Positions 8,839-18,543 are shown, counted from the stretch's first letter. The stretch is 64,000 nucleotides of DNA from Aeromonas lusitana (GCF_002812985.1 NZ_PGCP01000002.1:102533-166532), one strand, 5' to 3'. Program-made: numbers and translations. The notes: a model not told the origin generated them from the sequence alone.

Positions 8839-9803
8839 GTCTGTTCCCGCAGCCAGAGGCTGATGCGCTCTTCCAGCCAGAAGCGGGGACGCCAGGGGGT
8901 ACCGTGCAGGAAACCCACGTGGCCGCCACGGCGGCTCAGCTCATAGCGCACCTGGGGGGAGAGCTGCTCCGGTGTCGGGATCACCGCATGGGTCATGAAG
9001 GGATCGTCGGCGGCGTGAATGATCAGGGTCGGGATGGGGATGCGGCTCAGCAGCCCAAGTCCCGAGCAGGTCTGATAGTAGTGATCCGCGCTGTTGAAGC
9101 CGTGCAGGGGGGCCGTCACCTGTTCGTCAAAGTCGCGCAGGGTGGCGATGCGGGTGACCTGGTCCGGCTGCCAGCGCGCCTGGGCCGCCGTCTGATGGCG
9201 GATCTTCTTCTGCAGATTTTCCCGCATGGTGCGCAGCAGATAGCTCTGGTACACCCGTGAGAACCCCTGATTGACTCGATCGGCGCAGCTCGCCAGTTGC
9301 AGCGGCGCCGAGATCACCACGGCCGCCGTCAGCTCTCTAGGGCAGGCCTGCGCCAGCAGGTTCACCAGCATGTTGCCGCCAAGGGAATAGCCGATGGCCA
9401 CCATGGGCTTGCCGGGGAAGCGGCGGCCCAGCTCGGCGATCAGCGCCTGGGCATCCTCGATGGCGCCGGAGTGATAGGCCCGCAGCAGCCGGTTCGGCTC
9501 GCCGCTGCACCCCCGAAAATGCATCAGCACCGCCTCCTTGCCCTGGCGCTGCAGATGGGCAAACAGCCCCTTGGCGTAGTGGGAGTGGATGCTCCCCTCC
9601 AGGCCGTGGAACAGCACCAGCAGTGGCTGCCGATCCTGACTGATGGGGCCGCTCCAGGCGAGATCGACAAAATCCCCGTCCGCCAGTTCGAACCGCTCGG
9701 CGGTGAAGCGGGCCGGCGCCCGGCGCAGCCACTTTGGCAATATGGTTTGCAGGTGCGGGTTGCGGGCCCACCAGGGGGCGTGGAAGTGGCTCTCTGTCAG
9801 CAT
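8823..9803 (-). CDS. yheT: YheT-family alpha/beta hydrolase
   Basis: 326 residues. Conserved start (HFHAPWWARNPHLQTILPK), oxyanion region LFHGLEGS, nucleophile elbow GYSLGG, an acid in HAADDPF and a late GGHVGFLHG that supplies the catalytic His. The enzyme family is serine-hydrolase like (esterase-type), with no assigned physiological substrate. In E. coli it is next to yheU; here they are separated by the GGDEF gene. Confidence 0.92.
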   Translation of the reverse strand: MLTESHFHAPWWARNPHLQTILPKWLRRAPARFTAERFELADGDFVDLAWSGPISQDRQPLLVLFHGLEGSIHSHYAKGLFAHLQRQGKEAVLMHFRGCSGEPNRLLRAYHSGAIEDAQALIAELGRRFPGKPMVAIGYSLGGNMLVNLLAQACPRELTAAVVISAPLQLASCADRVNQGFSRVYQSYLLRTMRENLQKKIRHQTAAQARWQPDQVTRIATLRDFDEQVTAPLHGFNSADHYYQTCSGLGLLSRIPIPTLIIHAADDPFMTHAVIPTPEQLSPQVRYELSRRGGHVGFLHGTPWRPRFWLEERISLWLREQTQGAV

Positions 9804-9831
9804 GAAATGGCTCTGGGCATACGGGGCAAGG

Positions 9832-9856
9832 GGTGGCGAGCCGGATACTCGCCACC
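9832..9856 (-). other. Hairpin downstream of cheV
   Basis: Nine-base perfect arms (GGTGGCGAG / CTCGCCACC) with a seven-base loop, 12 bases after the cheV stop on the minus strand. There is no T-run, so Rho-independent termination is doubtful. Confidence 0.5.
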
Positions 9857-9867
9857 ATCGTCAGACA

Positions 9868-10767
9868 TCAGGCGGGCAGGCGATCGTGGTGCTCGGCACC
9901 GCGCAGCATGGCCTGGATCAGCTCGTTGGCCTCAAACTTGGTCAGCGCCTCGTGAGCACCCACCTGGTGGGCGCGCTCCACGCTGATCTCGCTGGAGAGG
10001 GAGGTGTGCAAGATGATATACGCCTCCGCCAGTTTGGGATCGCTCTGCACCTCGAACGCCAGCTCGTAGCCATCCAGGCCCGGCATCTCGATGTCGCTCA
10101 CCAGGATGTCGATACGGCTGCCCTGACCCACCTTGCCCTGCATCAGGCTGAGGGCGTCGCGGCCGTTGGTGCAGACCTCGTAAGGGATATTGATGTAATC
10201 CAGCGCCGCCATCAGCTGGCGACGAGCGACCGAGGAGTCGTCCACCAGCAGGATCCGCATCGGCTTGAGCCGCTCGCGCTGCACGTCGGTCAGCACAGGA
10301 TAGAGGTGGCTGGGATCGTCCGGGTAGACCCGGGAGAGGATCAGCTCCACGTCCAGCAGCTGGATCAGCTGCTCGCCGACCTTGGTCACCCCGGTCACGA
10401 ACACATTGTTGCCAAGGGAGGGGGGCGGCGGCTCGATATCACGCCAGTTGCACTCGGTGATCTTGTCGATGCCGCGCACCAGGAAGCCCACCAGGGTGCG
10501 ACGGCAATCCGTGATGATGATGAAGCACTGGGCCATCTCCTCCCGGGCAATGGGCCTGTAGCCCACCGCCATCGCCATGTCGATCACCGGAATGGTGGTG
10601 CCCCGCATGCTGGCGGCGCCGAGCACGGTCGGGTGCGAATGAGGCAGCGCTGTGAGCTGGGTGTAGGGCACTATCTCCTTCACCTTGAGAGTGCCGATGG
10701 CAAAAGATTGCCTGGCGGAGAGGTGAAACAGCAACATGCCCTGGGATTGGTTGGCCTTGCTCGTCAT
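9868..10767 (-). CDS. cheV: CheV-type chemotaxis coupling protein
   Basis: 299 residues. An N-terminal CheW domain (about 10-155; SMRGTTIPVIDM, FLVRGIDKI) is followed by a response-regulator receiver domain (about 170-299) with the acidic pair in LLVDDSS, the phospho-acceptor Asp in SDIEMPGLDG and the conserved Lys in ALTKFE. CheV couples chemoreceptors to CheA and can adapt the signal by being phosphorylated. No che operon or receptor gene is nearby, so it is an orphan CheV. The ribosome site AGGA lies 8 bases before ATG 10767. Confidence 0.93.
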   Translation of the reverse strand: MTSKANQSQGMLLFHLSARQSFAIGTLKVKEIVPYTQLTALPHSHPTVLGAASMRGTTIPVIDMAMAVGYRPIAREEMAQCFIIITDCRRTLVGFLVRGIDKITECNWRDIEPPPPSLGNNVFVTGVTKVGEQLIQLLDVELILSRVYPDDPSHLYPVLTDVQRERLKPMRILLVDDSSVARRQLMAALDYINIPYEVCTNGRDALSLMQGKVGQGSRIDILVSDIEMPGLDGYELAFEVQSDPKLAEAYIILHTSLSSEISVERAHQVGAHEALTKFEANELIQAMLRGAEHHDRLPA

Positions 10768-10910
10768 GGCGGATGTCCTGTTGATCTAAACGGGGGCGGT
10801 CAGTGTGGTGTTCAGCATAGAAGATGGTGAACGGGATGACTCGTCTGTTATTAGCGACCGCGAGCCGCAAAACTGGATCCCTTTCACCATTATTTCTTTC
10901 CTTGTTTGGC

Positions 10911-11579
10911 TCAGGCCGAGGCTGACTGGGACAGGGTATCGAGGGGCTGCCCGAGCCACTGCTGGCAAGCCTCGGCCAGCGCGGTCTCATCCCGATAACC
11001 GAGCTTGCCTATCACCTGGGCCGGCTTGCTGCCGCTTCGAAGCAGACGCGCCGCCTGCAGCAACTGCCACTGGGCCTGCAGGGACTGGGGGTCGAGACCG
11101 GCGGCTGCGAGGGGCTGCACATCAACGGACTTGCCCGCCTGCAGCGCTTGCCAGGCCGCTTGCAGCGATTGGTTGGCCTGGGGGGCGATGGGGCAGGTCA
11201 GCAGCTCGTCCACTATGACCCGCAGGCGATCACCATAAGCCCCTTGCCAGTCAGGATCCCGGTCCCAGCCGGCCAGGCTGCCGAGCAGGGCATCCAGCAA
11301 GGGGGTGGGCTGCACCCAGCCCGCCTGAGCGGGCTGCGCCACGCGCAGGGAGCAGGTCAGCTGATCGACCCGGCTGCCGGCCAGGGGAGTGAAGGCGGCG
11401 AGGGCATCGGCGCACAGCCAGAAGTGGCTGCCCGCGGTCAGCAACAGCTCATGGGCGCCGAGTCTCAGCAGCGCCGCTCCCTGAGTCACCCGCAGCAGCT
11501 GACCCGTGGGGGAGCGCTTGCGGGCACCGACCTGCAGATGAGGAGTGGAAAAATGCTGATATTCGATGGCGTGATGCAT
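10911..11579 (-). CDS. AraC-family-like transcriptional regulator
   Basis: 222 residues. The N-terminal part (about 1-100) looks like a small cupin-type sensing domain (RKRSPTGQLLRVTQGAALLRLG). The C-terminal part carries an AraC-like helix-turn-helix: WQLLQAARLLRSGSKPAQVIGKLGYRDETALAEACQQWLG resembles the second HTH and the GYxDxxxFxxxFxxxxG signature, with L/C replacing the usual aromatic residues. The start ATG 11579 has AGGG about seven bases upstream. It is divergent from yheV with about 40 bases between. Target genes unknown. Confidence 0.75.
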   Translation of the reverse strand: MHHAIEYQHFSTPHLQVGARKRSPTGQLLRVTQGAALLRLGAHELLLTAGSHFWLCADALAAFTPLAGSRVDQLTCSLRVAQPAQAGWVQPTPLLDALLGSLAGWDRDPDWQGAYGDRLRVIVDELLTCPIAPQANQSLQAAWQALQAGKSVDVQPLAAAGLDPQSLQAQWQLLQAARLLRSGSKPAQVIGKLGYRDETALAEACQQWLGQPLDTLSQSASA

Positions 11580-11618
11580 GTAAAAACCCTGATATGATGC
11601 TGCCTGGAGGTAACAAAA

Positions 11619-11825
11619 ATGGAAACCAGACGTAAAAAGCGCTTCATTGCCGGTGCGGTTTGCCCGGCGTGCGGCAAGATGGACAACATGATGCTGTATA
11701 TGGAGCATGGAGTCGAGAAGGTGACCTGTGTCGACTGTGGGGATACCCAGGTGCAGACCCAGGCCGAGGTGGACAAGGCGACCCGCGAGACCGAACAGGT
11801 CATAGGGGTGTTTCGTCCCGAATAA
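11619..11825 (+). CDS. yheV: YheV-family putative zinc-ribbon protein
   Basis: 68 residues. Two CxxC pairs (CPAC at the start, CVDC later) form a likely zinc ribbon; the KKRFIAG start and EQVIGVFRPE end match YheV. Function unknown. As in E. coli it lies upstream of slyD, but here about 385 bases separate them instead of a short gap. The ribosome site GGAGG (about 11606-11610) is strong. Confidence 0.9.
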   Translation: METRRKKRFIAGAVCPACGKMDNMMLYMEHGVEKVTCVDCGDTQVQTQAEVDKATRETEQVIGVFRPE

Positions 11826-11871
11826 GAGCCCGTCAGGCATACGAAATGCTGTCTTAGGTGGCTGATATGGT

Positions 11872-12077
11872 GACATTATCCGTGAAGTCGAGTCCGCCCT
11901 CGGGGTCTCTCGTTCTTTATCAGGGTCAACCAGACATTCAGAGCGAAACCTGAGGCGGGCGACATTATCCGTGAGGTCGAGTCCGCCTTCGGGACCTCTC
12001 GTTGCTGATGAGGGCGGAATGGCCCATAAGGCCGAATCCGTCCTCCGGCTGTTTCGCTCCTGACAGGGTCACCCAGA
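11872..12077 (+). repeat. Intergenic direct repeats with dyads between yheV and slyD
   Basis: Two 43-base direct repeats (11872-11914 and 11961-12003) begin GACATTATCCGTGA and end TCTCGTT; they differ at only a few positions. A third, more degenerate unit is at about 12031-12077 (CCGAATCCGTCCTCCGG...CAGGGTCA). Each unit has a small nested dyad around CCG-N4-CGG, and unit 2 has perfect outer arms GAGGTC/GACCTC. The full 385-base gap has no credible gene. It could be an Aeromonas intergenic repeat family or a structured leader; neither can be decided here. Confidence 0.7.
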
Positions 12078-12210
12078 GACATCCGGCATAAGGTTGGCGC
12101 CGTTGTGGTCTGCTGATTTTTTCAGCACGCAGCTCGGGGGCAGATCATATGCTTGGCCGCCTTTTTGAGGTATTCTGGCCCCGTTTTTTTCTATCCGCAG
12201 GATCCCTGAC

Positions 12211-12846
12211 ATGAAAGTAGCTCCCCTGAGCGTGGTTACGCTGGAATACACGGTCACCGACGAACACGGTGAAGTCATCGACACCACTGTCGGTAAAGAG
12301 CCTCTGGTGTATCTGCACGGTACCCGTTATCTGGTCTCCGGCCTCGAAGCCGAGCTGGAAGGCCGTAGCGTGGGCGAGGCGTTCGACGTCACCCTGACCC
12401 CGAGCCAGGCCTATGGCGAATATGACGAGAACCTGGTGCAAGAAGTGCCGGGCGAGCTGTTCGATGGCATGGAAGTGTCTGAAGGGGATACTTTTGTGGC
12501 CGAGACCGACGATGGCCACCGCCCGGTGACCGTCATCGAAGTGTCCGAAGAGTTCATCAAGGTTGACGGTAACCATCCGCTGGCCGGCGTGACCCTGGGC
12601 TTCAAGGTCGAGATCAAGGACGTCCGTGCCGCCACTGCCGAAGAGCTGGCTCACGGCCACGTTCACGGTGCCGGCGGCTGCGGTCACGATCATGGCCACG
12701 ACCATGACCACGATCACGGCCATGAGCACGGCGGTTGCTGCGGCGGTGGTCACGGCCACGATCACGGTCATGACCACGGTGATGACCATGGTCACGGCGG
12801 TTGCTGTGGCGGCGGCGGTTGCGGTGGCAAGGGTCACCAGCACTGA
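12211..12846 (+). CDS. slyD: FKBP-type peptidyl-prolyl isomerase / metallochaperone SlyD
   Basis: 211 residues. The N-terminal FKBP fold with inserted chaperone flap runs to about residue 145 (VVTLEYTVTDEHGEVIDTT, AYGEYDENLVQEVP, VDGNHPLAG). The C-terminal tail of about 65 residues is made of His, Gly, Asp and Cys, with repeated GHDHGHDH and GGCCGGG blocks. SlyD is a cytoplasmic proline isomerase and folding helper, and its tail binds nickel for hydrogenase maturation. The tail is longer and richer in His than in E. coli. A strong terminator follows. Confidence 0.96.
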   Translation: MKVAPLSVVTLEYTVTDEHGEVIDTTVGKEPLVYLHGTRYLVSGLEAELEGRSVGEAFDVTLTPSQAYGEYDENLVQEVPGELFDGMEVSEGDTFVAETDDGHRPVTVIEVSEEFIKVDGNHPLAGVTLGFKVEIKDVRAATAEELAHGHVHGAGGCGHDHGHDHDHDHGHEHGGCCGGGHGHDHGHDHGDDHGHGGCCGGGGCGGKGHQH

Positions 12847-12865
12847 TCTGCCTGCTCAATAAAAA

Positions 12866-12891
12866 AACCCGCGTCTATCGCGGGTTTTTTT
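12866..12891. terminator. slyD/slyX bidirectional terminator
   Basis: Arms AACCCGCG and CGCGGGTT with a TCTAT loop, flanked by an A-run on the left and seven Ts on the right. It can end slyD on the plus strand and slyX on the minus strand. Confidence 0.88.
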
Positions 12892-12915
12892 ATGGGCGCC
12901 GAACACCGGCTGGGC

Positions 12916-13131
12916 TCAATAGTGCGGCGGCGGCGTCTCTTCGGCCATGCTGGCTATCTGGCTTGGCTGCACGCTCTGCAGCTTGTCTACCAGCAGCTGG
13001 ATCTGGTGCTTGAGCCGATCCAGCTCACGGCCCTGGGTGGTCACCTCCTGATTGAGTTGCTCCACCGTGTATTCGGCGTAGGCGAGACGGCTTTCCAGGG
13101 TCTCGAGGCGATCGTTAACTTGCTGACTCAT
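12916..13131 (-). CDS. slyX: SlyX family coiled-coil protein
   Basis: 71 residues, nearly all a leucine-rich coiled coil (LETLESRLAYAEYTVEQLNQEV...LDRLKHQIQLLVDKL), ending in the SlyX-typical PPPHY. Function unknown; named for its position next to slyD. It lies 15 bases after the WD40 lipoprotein gene on the same strand, so the two are probably cotranscribed. Confidence 0.92.
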   Translation of the reverse strand: MSQQVNDRLETLESRLAYAEYTVEQLNQEVTTQGRELDRLKHQIQLLVDKLQSVQPSQIASMAEETPPPHY

Positions 13132-13146
13132 GGGCCTTTTGGTCCT

Positions 13147-14115
13147 TTACTTGATAGTCCAGATTTCGGCCAGGCCACTGGAACTGGCGCTGACGATGTG
13201 GCTATTGTCGCGCAAAGCCACGCCATAGACCACAGCGCTCGATGGTTTCACCTTGGGACGGGGGGAGACACGCCAGCTCTGCAGCAGGCTGCCGTCGCTG
13301 ACTTGCCACAGGAGCAGTTGGCGGGAGGGGGAGCCCGTGATGAGCCATTGACCGTCGTTGGCGAAGCGAGCGCTGGTATAGACCTCGAAGCGGTGATCGA
13401 ACTGCAGGCGGCTCAGCGCCTTGCCGGTGTTGAGATCCCAGATGGTGGCCTGATGGCTGTCGGCGGTGAAGGCGTAGCGCCCGCTTGGCTCCAGCCGCGC
13501 CATCACCACCCGGCCGCCGTGATTGAAGCGCCACACCACTTGGCCGGTGCCGGTGTCCCACAGGTAGGCGCTATAGTCATTGCCACCGGTGAGGGCGTAG
13601 CGGCCATTGGCGGAGAGATCCACCGTATTGACCTGTTCTGTGTGACCGAGGAACTGCAGCCTGCGACCGCTCTGGGTATCCACCCACTCGGCCTTGCCGT
13701 CGGCACGTCCGATCAGCACCTGACGGCCATCGGCAGACAGTGCCGCGTCCCTCAGGCTGGATTCAGGAAGCGAATAGTAGCCTTGGGACTGGCCATCTTG
13801 CAGACGCCAGATGGCGAAGGTGTGCTGGCTTGCCGTGATGGCGTGGCTGTCGCCTGGGGAGAAACGGGTGAGGGTCACGAAGTCATTCTGGTCATCGGAC
13901 TGGCGCCAGCGCCAGCGTTCCTTGCCGAGGGCAAGATCCCACACCACTGTCCCCTGGCTCAGGCTGGAGGCGATGGCCAGCTGGCCATCCTGGCTCAGAT
14001 CCGCACTCAATAAGCCCTGATCGGCGAGGCGGATCTGCTGGTCTGGTGATGAGCTCTGTTCGCAACCCGTCAGCATCAGGCAAATCGCGAGGAGATAAAT
14101 GGCACTTTTGATCAT
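13147..14115 (-). CDS. WD40-repeat lipoprotein
   Basis: 322 residues. A lipoprotein signal peptide ends in the lipobox LTGC (Cys18). The rest consists of WD40-like blade repeats of about 40 residues with recurring 'A.s..DG......g......W.....G' patterns (YLWDTGTGQ, IWDLNTGKAL, LLWQVSDGS, AEIWTIK), predicting a beta-propeller. It probably acts as a periplasmic or outer-membrane scaffold; no catalytic residues are visible. It is upstream of slyX in the same orientation and divergent from fkpA. Confidence 0.85.
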   Translation of the reverse strand: MIKSAIYLLAICLMLTGCEQSSSPDQQIRLADQGLLSADLSQDGQLAIASSLSQGTVVWDLALGKERWRWRQSDDQNDFVTLTRFSPGDSHAITASQHTFAIWRLQDGQSQGYYSLPESSLRDAALSADGRQVLIGRADGKAEWVDTQSGRRLQFLGHTEQVNTVDLSANGRYALTGGNDYSAYLWDTGTGQVVWRFNHGGRVVMARLEPSGRYAFTADSHQATIWDLNTGKALSRLQFDHRFEVYTSARFANDGQWLITGSPSRQLLLWQVSDGSLLQSWRVSPRPKVKPSSAVVYGVALRDNSHIVSASSSGLAEIWTIK

Positions 14116-14234
14116 TTTTCCTGTCTCATGCTTTCGTTACCTGCGATCAGGGCGTTAGTATAAGGCGCTTATCACGATAAACCTCTCATTTCACGAAGGA
14201 ACCGAGAGCGGTATTTAGAGTTTTGGAGAAACTG

Positions 14235-15041
14235 ATGAACAATTTTCTGAAGGTGTCCCTGTTGGCTGCGGCCGTTGCCGTCGGTCTGACTGCTTGCCAA
14301 AAAGACGAGAAGCCTGCTGCTAATACCGCAGAGGTCAAGGCAGAAGCCAGCAAGCCGGCAGAGGCCCCCAAGGCTGAAGCCAAGAGCTTTGAAGAGCAAT
14401 CCGGCTATGCAATCGGCCTCTCCATGGGTCGTTATATCGCCAACACCCTGGAGCGTCAGCAAGAGCTCGGTATCAAGCTGGATAACACCGTCATCCTCAA
14501 AGGGGTGACCGACGGTCTGGGCAAAGAAGCCAGCATGACCGACGAAGAGATCCAGAAGGTTCTGCAAGAGTACGACGCCAAGATCAACGAGTTGACCAAG
14601 GCCAAGGCTGACAAAGACGCCGTGGACAACCTGAAGAAGGGTGACGAGTACCTGGCCGCCAACGCCAAGAAAGAGGGCGTGAAGAGCACCGAATCCGGCC
14701 TGCAATATCTGGTCGAGAAGATGGGTGACGGCGCCAAGCCCAAGGCCACCGACATCGTCAAGGTTCACTACACCGGCACCCTGACCGATGGCACCAAGTT
14801 CGACAGCTCCGTCGATCGTGGCGAGCCGGCAACCTTCCCGCTCAACCAGGTGATCCCGGGCTGGACCGAAGGCGTGCAGCTGATGCCGGTCGGTTCCAAG
14901 TTCAAGTTCTTCCTGCCGTCCAAACTGGCCTATGGCGAGCATGGCGCGGGTTCCATCCCGGCCAACGCCGTGCTGGTATTTGACGTCGAGTTGCTGGCCA
15001 TCGAGAAGCCGGCCGCCGATGCTGCCGACGCGAAGAAATAA
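14235..15041 (+). CDS. fkpA: FKBP-type peptidyl-prolyl isomerase FkpA/Mip-like lipoprotein
   Basis: 268 residues. An N-terminal dimerisation helix region (SGYAIGLSMGRYIANTL) precedes a long linker helix rich in Lys/Ala/Asp. The FKBP domain is at about residues 150-255 (VKVHYTGTLTDGTKFDSSVDRG, VIPGWTEGVQLMPVGSK, YGEHGAGSIPANAVLVFDVEL). It catalyses periplasmic proline isomerisation and acts as a chaperone. The start ATG 14235 has GGAG six bases upstream. Unlike enteric FkpA, the signal peptide ends in LTAC, a plausible lipobox, so this form may be membrane-anchored like Mip proteins. Confidence 0.95.
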   Translation: MNNFLKVSLLAAAVAVGLTACQKDEKPAANTAEVKAEASKPAEAPKAEAKSFEEQSGYAIGLSMGRYIANTLERQQELGIKLDNTVILKGVTDGLGKEASMTDEEIQKVLQEYDAKINELTKAKADKDAVDNLKKGDEYLAANAKKEGVKSTESGLQYLVEKMGDGAKPKATDIVKVHYTGTLTDGTKFDSSVDRGEPATFPLNQVIPGWTEGVQLMPVGSKFKFFLPSKLAYGEHGAGSIPANAVLVFDVELLAIEKPAADAADAKK

Positions 15042-15055
15042 GCAGGAAACTGCAC

Positions 15056-15082
15056 AAAAACGGCTCCTCAGGGAGCCGTTTT
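15056..15082 (+). terminator. fkpA terminator
   Basis: Arms AAAACGGCTCC and its complement around a TCA loop, ending in TTTT, 14 bases after the fkpA stop. Confidence 0.88.
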
Positions 15083-15118
15083 ACTTGGTTCGCTCCGCCG
15101 CCGGCGGGAGAAGAAATA

Positions 15119-15152
15119 GGCTAGCCGCATCTTGAGTGTGCGCCGACTAGCC
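15119..15152 (+). promoter_or_regulatory. Dyad in the luxO upstream region
   Basis: Outer arms GGCTAG and CTAGCC enclose inner arms CGCA and TGCG. It lies about 40 bases before the luxO start. It may be a leader hairpin or an operator. I found no sigma-54 promoter and no Qrr-like small RNA here. Confidence 0.4.
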
Positions 15153-15192
15153 CCCAGAATAGACAACAAAATCAATCGCAAGGATGGATCCC

Positions 15193-16599
<1,407 letters not shown>

Positions 16600-16636
16600 T
16601 GGTTTGATGGACGCTCAGACTACTTTTTCTCAACCC

Positions 16637-16683
16637 ATCTATCGCAAGAAACAGGGCTGAGAAGAGGCAAGCCAGGGCTGATG
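16637..16683 (+). pseudogene. Diverged copy of the luxO 3' end
   Basis: 47 bases matching 16555-16601 at 42 positions. It would encode IYRKKQG, then a stop where luxO has Trp (TGG to TGA), then EEASQG and a second stop in the same place as luxO's own stop. The copies start 82 bases apart. No upstream part of luxO is present. Confidence 0.85.
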
Positions 16684-16773
16684 CCAGTATCGGGATGACA
16701 TCCATCATCCTTTGCCGATGAAGGTGCGTGCGGGGCGGCCAACTGGTCGCCCTTCGGCTTTGAACCTTGTTTG

Positions 16774-17640
16774 CTAGAGCTTGGCGAGACGCTTGAGCCT
16801 CGCCAGCCGCTCCCCTTCGTTGGCCTGCAGCCAGCCATCCCGTGACAACAGGAACCAGGCGCGGGCAAAGTACTCTGGGGTGGCCGGATCGTCCAGCATC
16901 AGGCCGTTCTCCCCCAGCTCCTCGAACAGATAGCCATCCTCGGGCTCCTTGATCTCCGCCATATCTGCCTGCAACTGCTTCAGCTCCCCCATCGCCTGCT
17001 CGTGCAGCCCTTGCGCCCGGGTGAGGCGTGCCAGGCTCCAGCGGGCGATAAAGGCCTTGGCCGGATTGCCGTGCTGCTCATGCCAGTTCAGACACTTCTG
17101 CTGACAGCTCCTGGCCTCCTCAAAGCGCCCCAGTTCGAACAGGGTCCAGCCCTGATTGTTGTAAAGGCTCGGCAGCCAGCCTTGCGCCCGTTCGTCCCGG
17201 CTGCGCTCGACCAGTGTCATCGCCAGCTGATGCCAGCGGCTCTGCTCCTCCAGCGGTGCGGTGATGGCCACCATATGGGCAGCATCTATTGCCAAGAACT
17301 CCTCCCCCTGCCTGAGCCCAAGCTGCCAGGCCTGCTCAAACAGCGGCTTGGCACTGGCCTTGTCGCCGGCGGAGTTGAAACAGCGGCCGCGCTCCAGCAG
17401 GGCGCGAAGGCGGGCTCGCGGGGTGGTATCGGTGAGGCGGGGTTCTATCTCGTCCAGCAGTTGGTGCGCCTCTGCAAACTGGCGCCGTAGGGAGTGGGTG
17501 CGAGCTATCTGGGTCAGTAACTCCAGCTCGTACTGCAGATCGGCGGCGCGCGCCTCGGGCAACAGGGCATGAAAGCGCTCTGCGCTGGCGGCGGGATCCT
17601 GATAATCCCACAGGGTCATGAAGTCGGGCGGGTTGCTCAT
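16774..17640 (-). CDS. Tetratricopeptide-like repeat protein
   Basis: 288 residues, all helical, with TPR-like pairs (YNNQGWTLFELGRFEEARSCQQKCLNWHEQHGNPAKA is the clearest; others are weaker). No signal peptide or membrane segment, so cytoplasmic. Likely a protein-interaction scaffold; no specific family recognised. ATG 17640 is set by an AGGAGG ribosome site; the frame stays open further upstream without homology. It is convergent with luxO. Confidence 0.75.
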   Translation of the reverse strand: MSNPPDFMTLWDYQDPAASAERFHALLPEARAADLQYELELLTQIARTHSLRRQFAEAHQLLDEIEPRLTDTTPRARLRALLERGRCFNSAGDKASAKPLFEQAWQLGLRQGEEFLAIDAAHMVAITAPLEEQSRWHQLAMTLVERSRDERAQGWLPSLYNNQGWTLFELGRFEEARSCQQKCLNWHEQHGNPAKAFIARWSLARLTRAQGLHEQAMGELKQLQADMAEIKEPEDGYLFEELGENGLMLDDPATPEYFARAWFLLSRDGWLQANEGERLARLKRLAKL

Positions 17641-17698
17641 CTGGCCTCCTGGCTGGCATTCCTGCCACCAAGATGCCAATCGGCCATTGTTTGTACAA

Positions 17699-17722
17699 GA
17701 GGCGCCCGTCACAGGGCGCCTC
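17699..17722 (-). other. Hairpin downstream of a small membrane-protein gene
   Basis: Nine-base arms GAGGCGCCC / GGGCGCCTC with a short loop, 32 bases after the stop of the minus-strand gene at 17754. The trailing T-run is poor, so a terminator is possible but not certain. Confidence 0.5.
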
Positions 17723-17753
17723 TCGGTCAGTCAGCAATCAACACACTCGGCGC

Positions 17754-18089
17754 TTAATACACCATGGCCAGGCTCATCAGCATCAGGCCGAGGGCGGCGA
17801 ATGCTCCCTCTTTGATGGCCAGACGGGGTACCAGCGCCTTGGGCAGGGCCGGGAACAGGCTAAGGGCAAAGCCAAGGCCGGGCATCAGCCAGTGAAAGCC
17901 GGGGCTGCGTTGGGCAGGATCGGCCGCGCCATTGATGACGATGAGCAGGATGAAGAGGGTAAACGCAGGCAGGATGAACCAGCGGGCGCTGCCGGAGGCG
18001 ACGGCGCGCAGCGGCGAGATGCGATAGAGCACCAGGGTGACGATAAACAGCACCAGGGGGGCCAACAGATAGAGCGGGGCCGGGTTCAT
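17754..18089 (-). CDS. Small integral membrane protein, unknown function
   Basis: 111 residues with about four hydrophobic helices (LYLLAPLVLFIVTLVLY; FILPAFTLFILLIVING; FHWLMPGLGFALSLFPAL; AFAALGLMLMSLAMVY). I do not recognise the family. A GAG-rich ribosome site (GAGAGCC) lies before ATG 18089. It is in the same orientation as the downstream TPR gene but separated from it by a hairpin. Confidence 0.65.
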   Translation of the reverse strand: MNPAPLYLLAPLVLFIVTLVLYRISPLRAVASGSARWFILPAFTLFILLIVINGAADPAQRSPGFHWLMPGLGFALSLFPALPKALVPRLAIKEGAFAALGLMLMSLAMVY

Positions 18090-18204
18090 GGTAGAGGCTC
18101 TCCAGATGATGGGGGGCGAATTTAATCAGCCAGGGGAGGGGATGACCAGCACCTAGGCCCCGGGCTGTGAGGCCGATCTCAGGCAAAGGTTTGCTGGGAC
18201 TGGC

Positions 18205-18543
18205 TTAACGCAGCCAGAACCAGGCGCCGGCGAATGCCAGCCAGCTCAACACCAGCAAGACCCAGGGCAGGGGATGCTGGCGGGAGAGCTCGATCACCTC
18301 GACCTCGCTCTCTTCTTCCTGCTCGCCTTGCGGCAGCGTCTTTGCCTTGGCTTGCAGCTTCTTCTGACGACTGGCTTCCCGTGCCCTGGCCTTCATCTGC
18401 TTCTTGTATTCGTCTATGCCCTTCTGGACCCCCTGGGCGATCAGCTGGGTCTGCTCCTTGGTCTGGCCCGGCTTCTGGTTGGCACGGGCTATCTTCATCG
18501 CCTCTTGCTGGGTCTCGGGGGAAATCTTGTCGTACTTGGCCAT
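18205..18543 (-). CDS. DUF2956 family protein
   Basis: 112 residues. The N-terminal part (ISPETQQEAMKIARANQKPGQTKEQTQLIAQGVQKGI) is the DUF2956 signature seen in Vibrio and Aeromonas. A very basic Lys/Arg helix follows, then an acidic stretch, and a single C-terminal transmembrane helix (PWVLLVLSWLAFAGAWFW). It is a tail-anchored inner-membrane protein of unknown function. AAGGAGAGCC precedes the ATG. Confidence 0.85.
   Translation of the reverse strand: MAKYDKISPETQQEAMKIARANQKPGQTKEQTQLIAQGVQKGIDEYKKQMKARAREASRQKKLQAKAKTLPQGEQEEESEVEVIELSRQHPLPWVLLVLSWLAFAGAWFWLR

Noticed and set aside
15042..15183. Search for a Qrr-type small RNA or sigma-54 promoter upstream of luxO
   Set aside because: Neither the conserved Qrr core nor a TGGCAC-N5-TTGC promoter was found.
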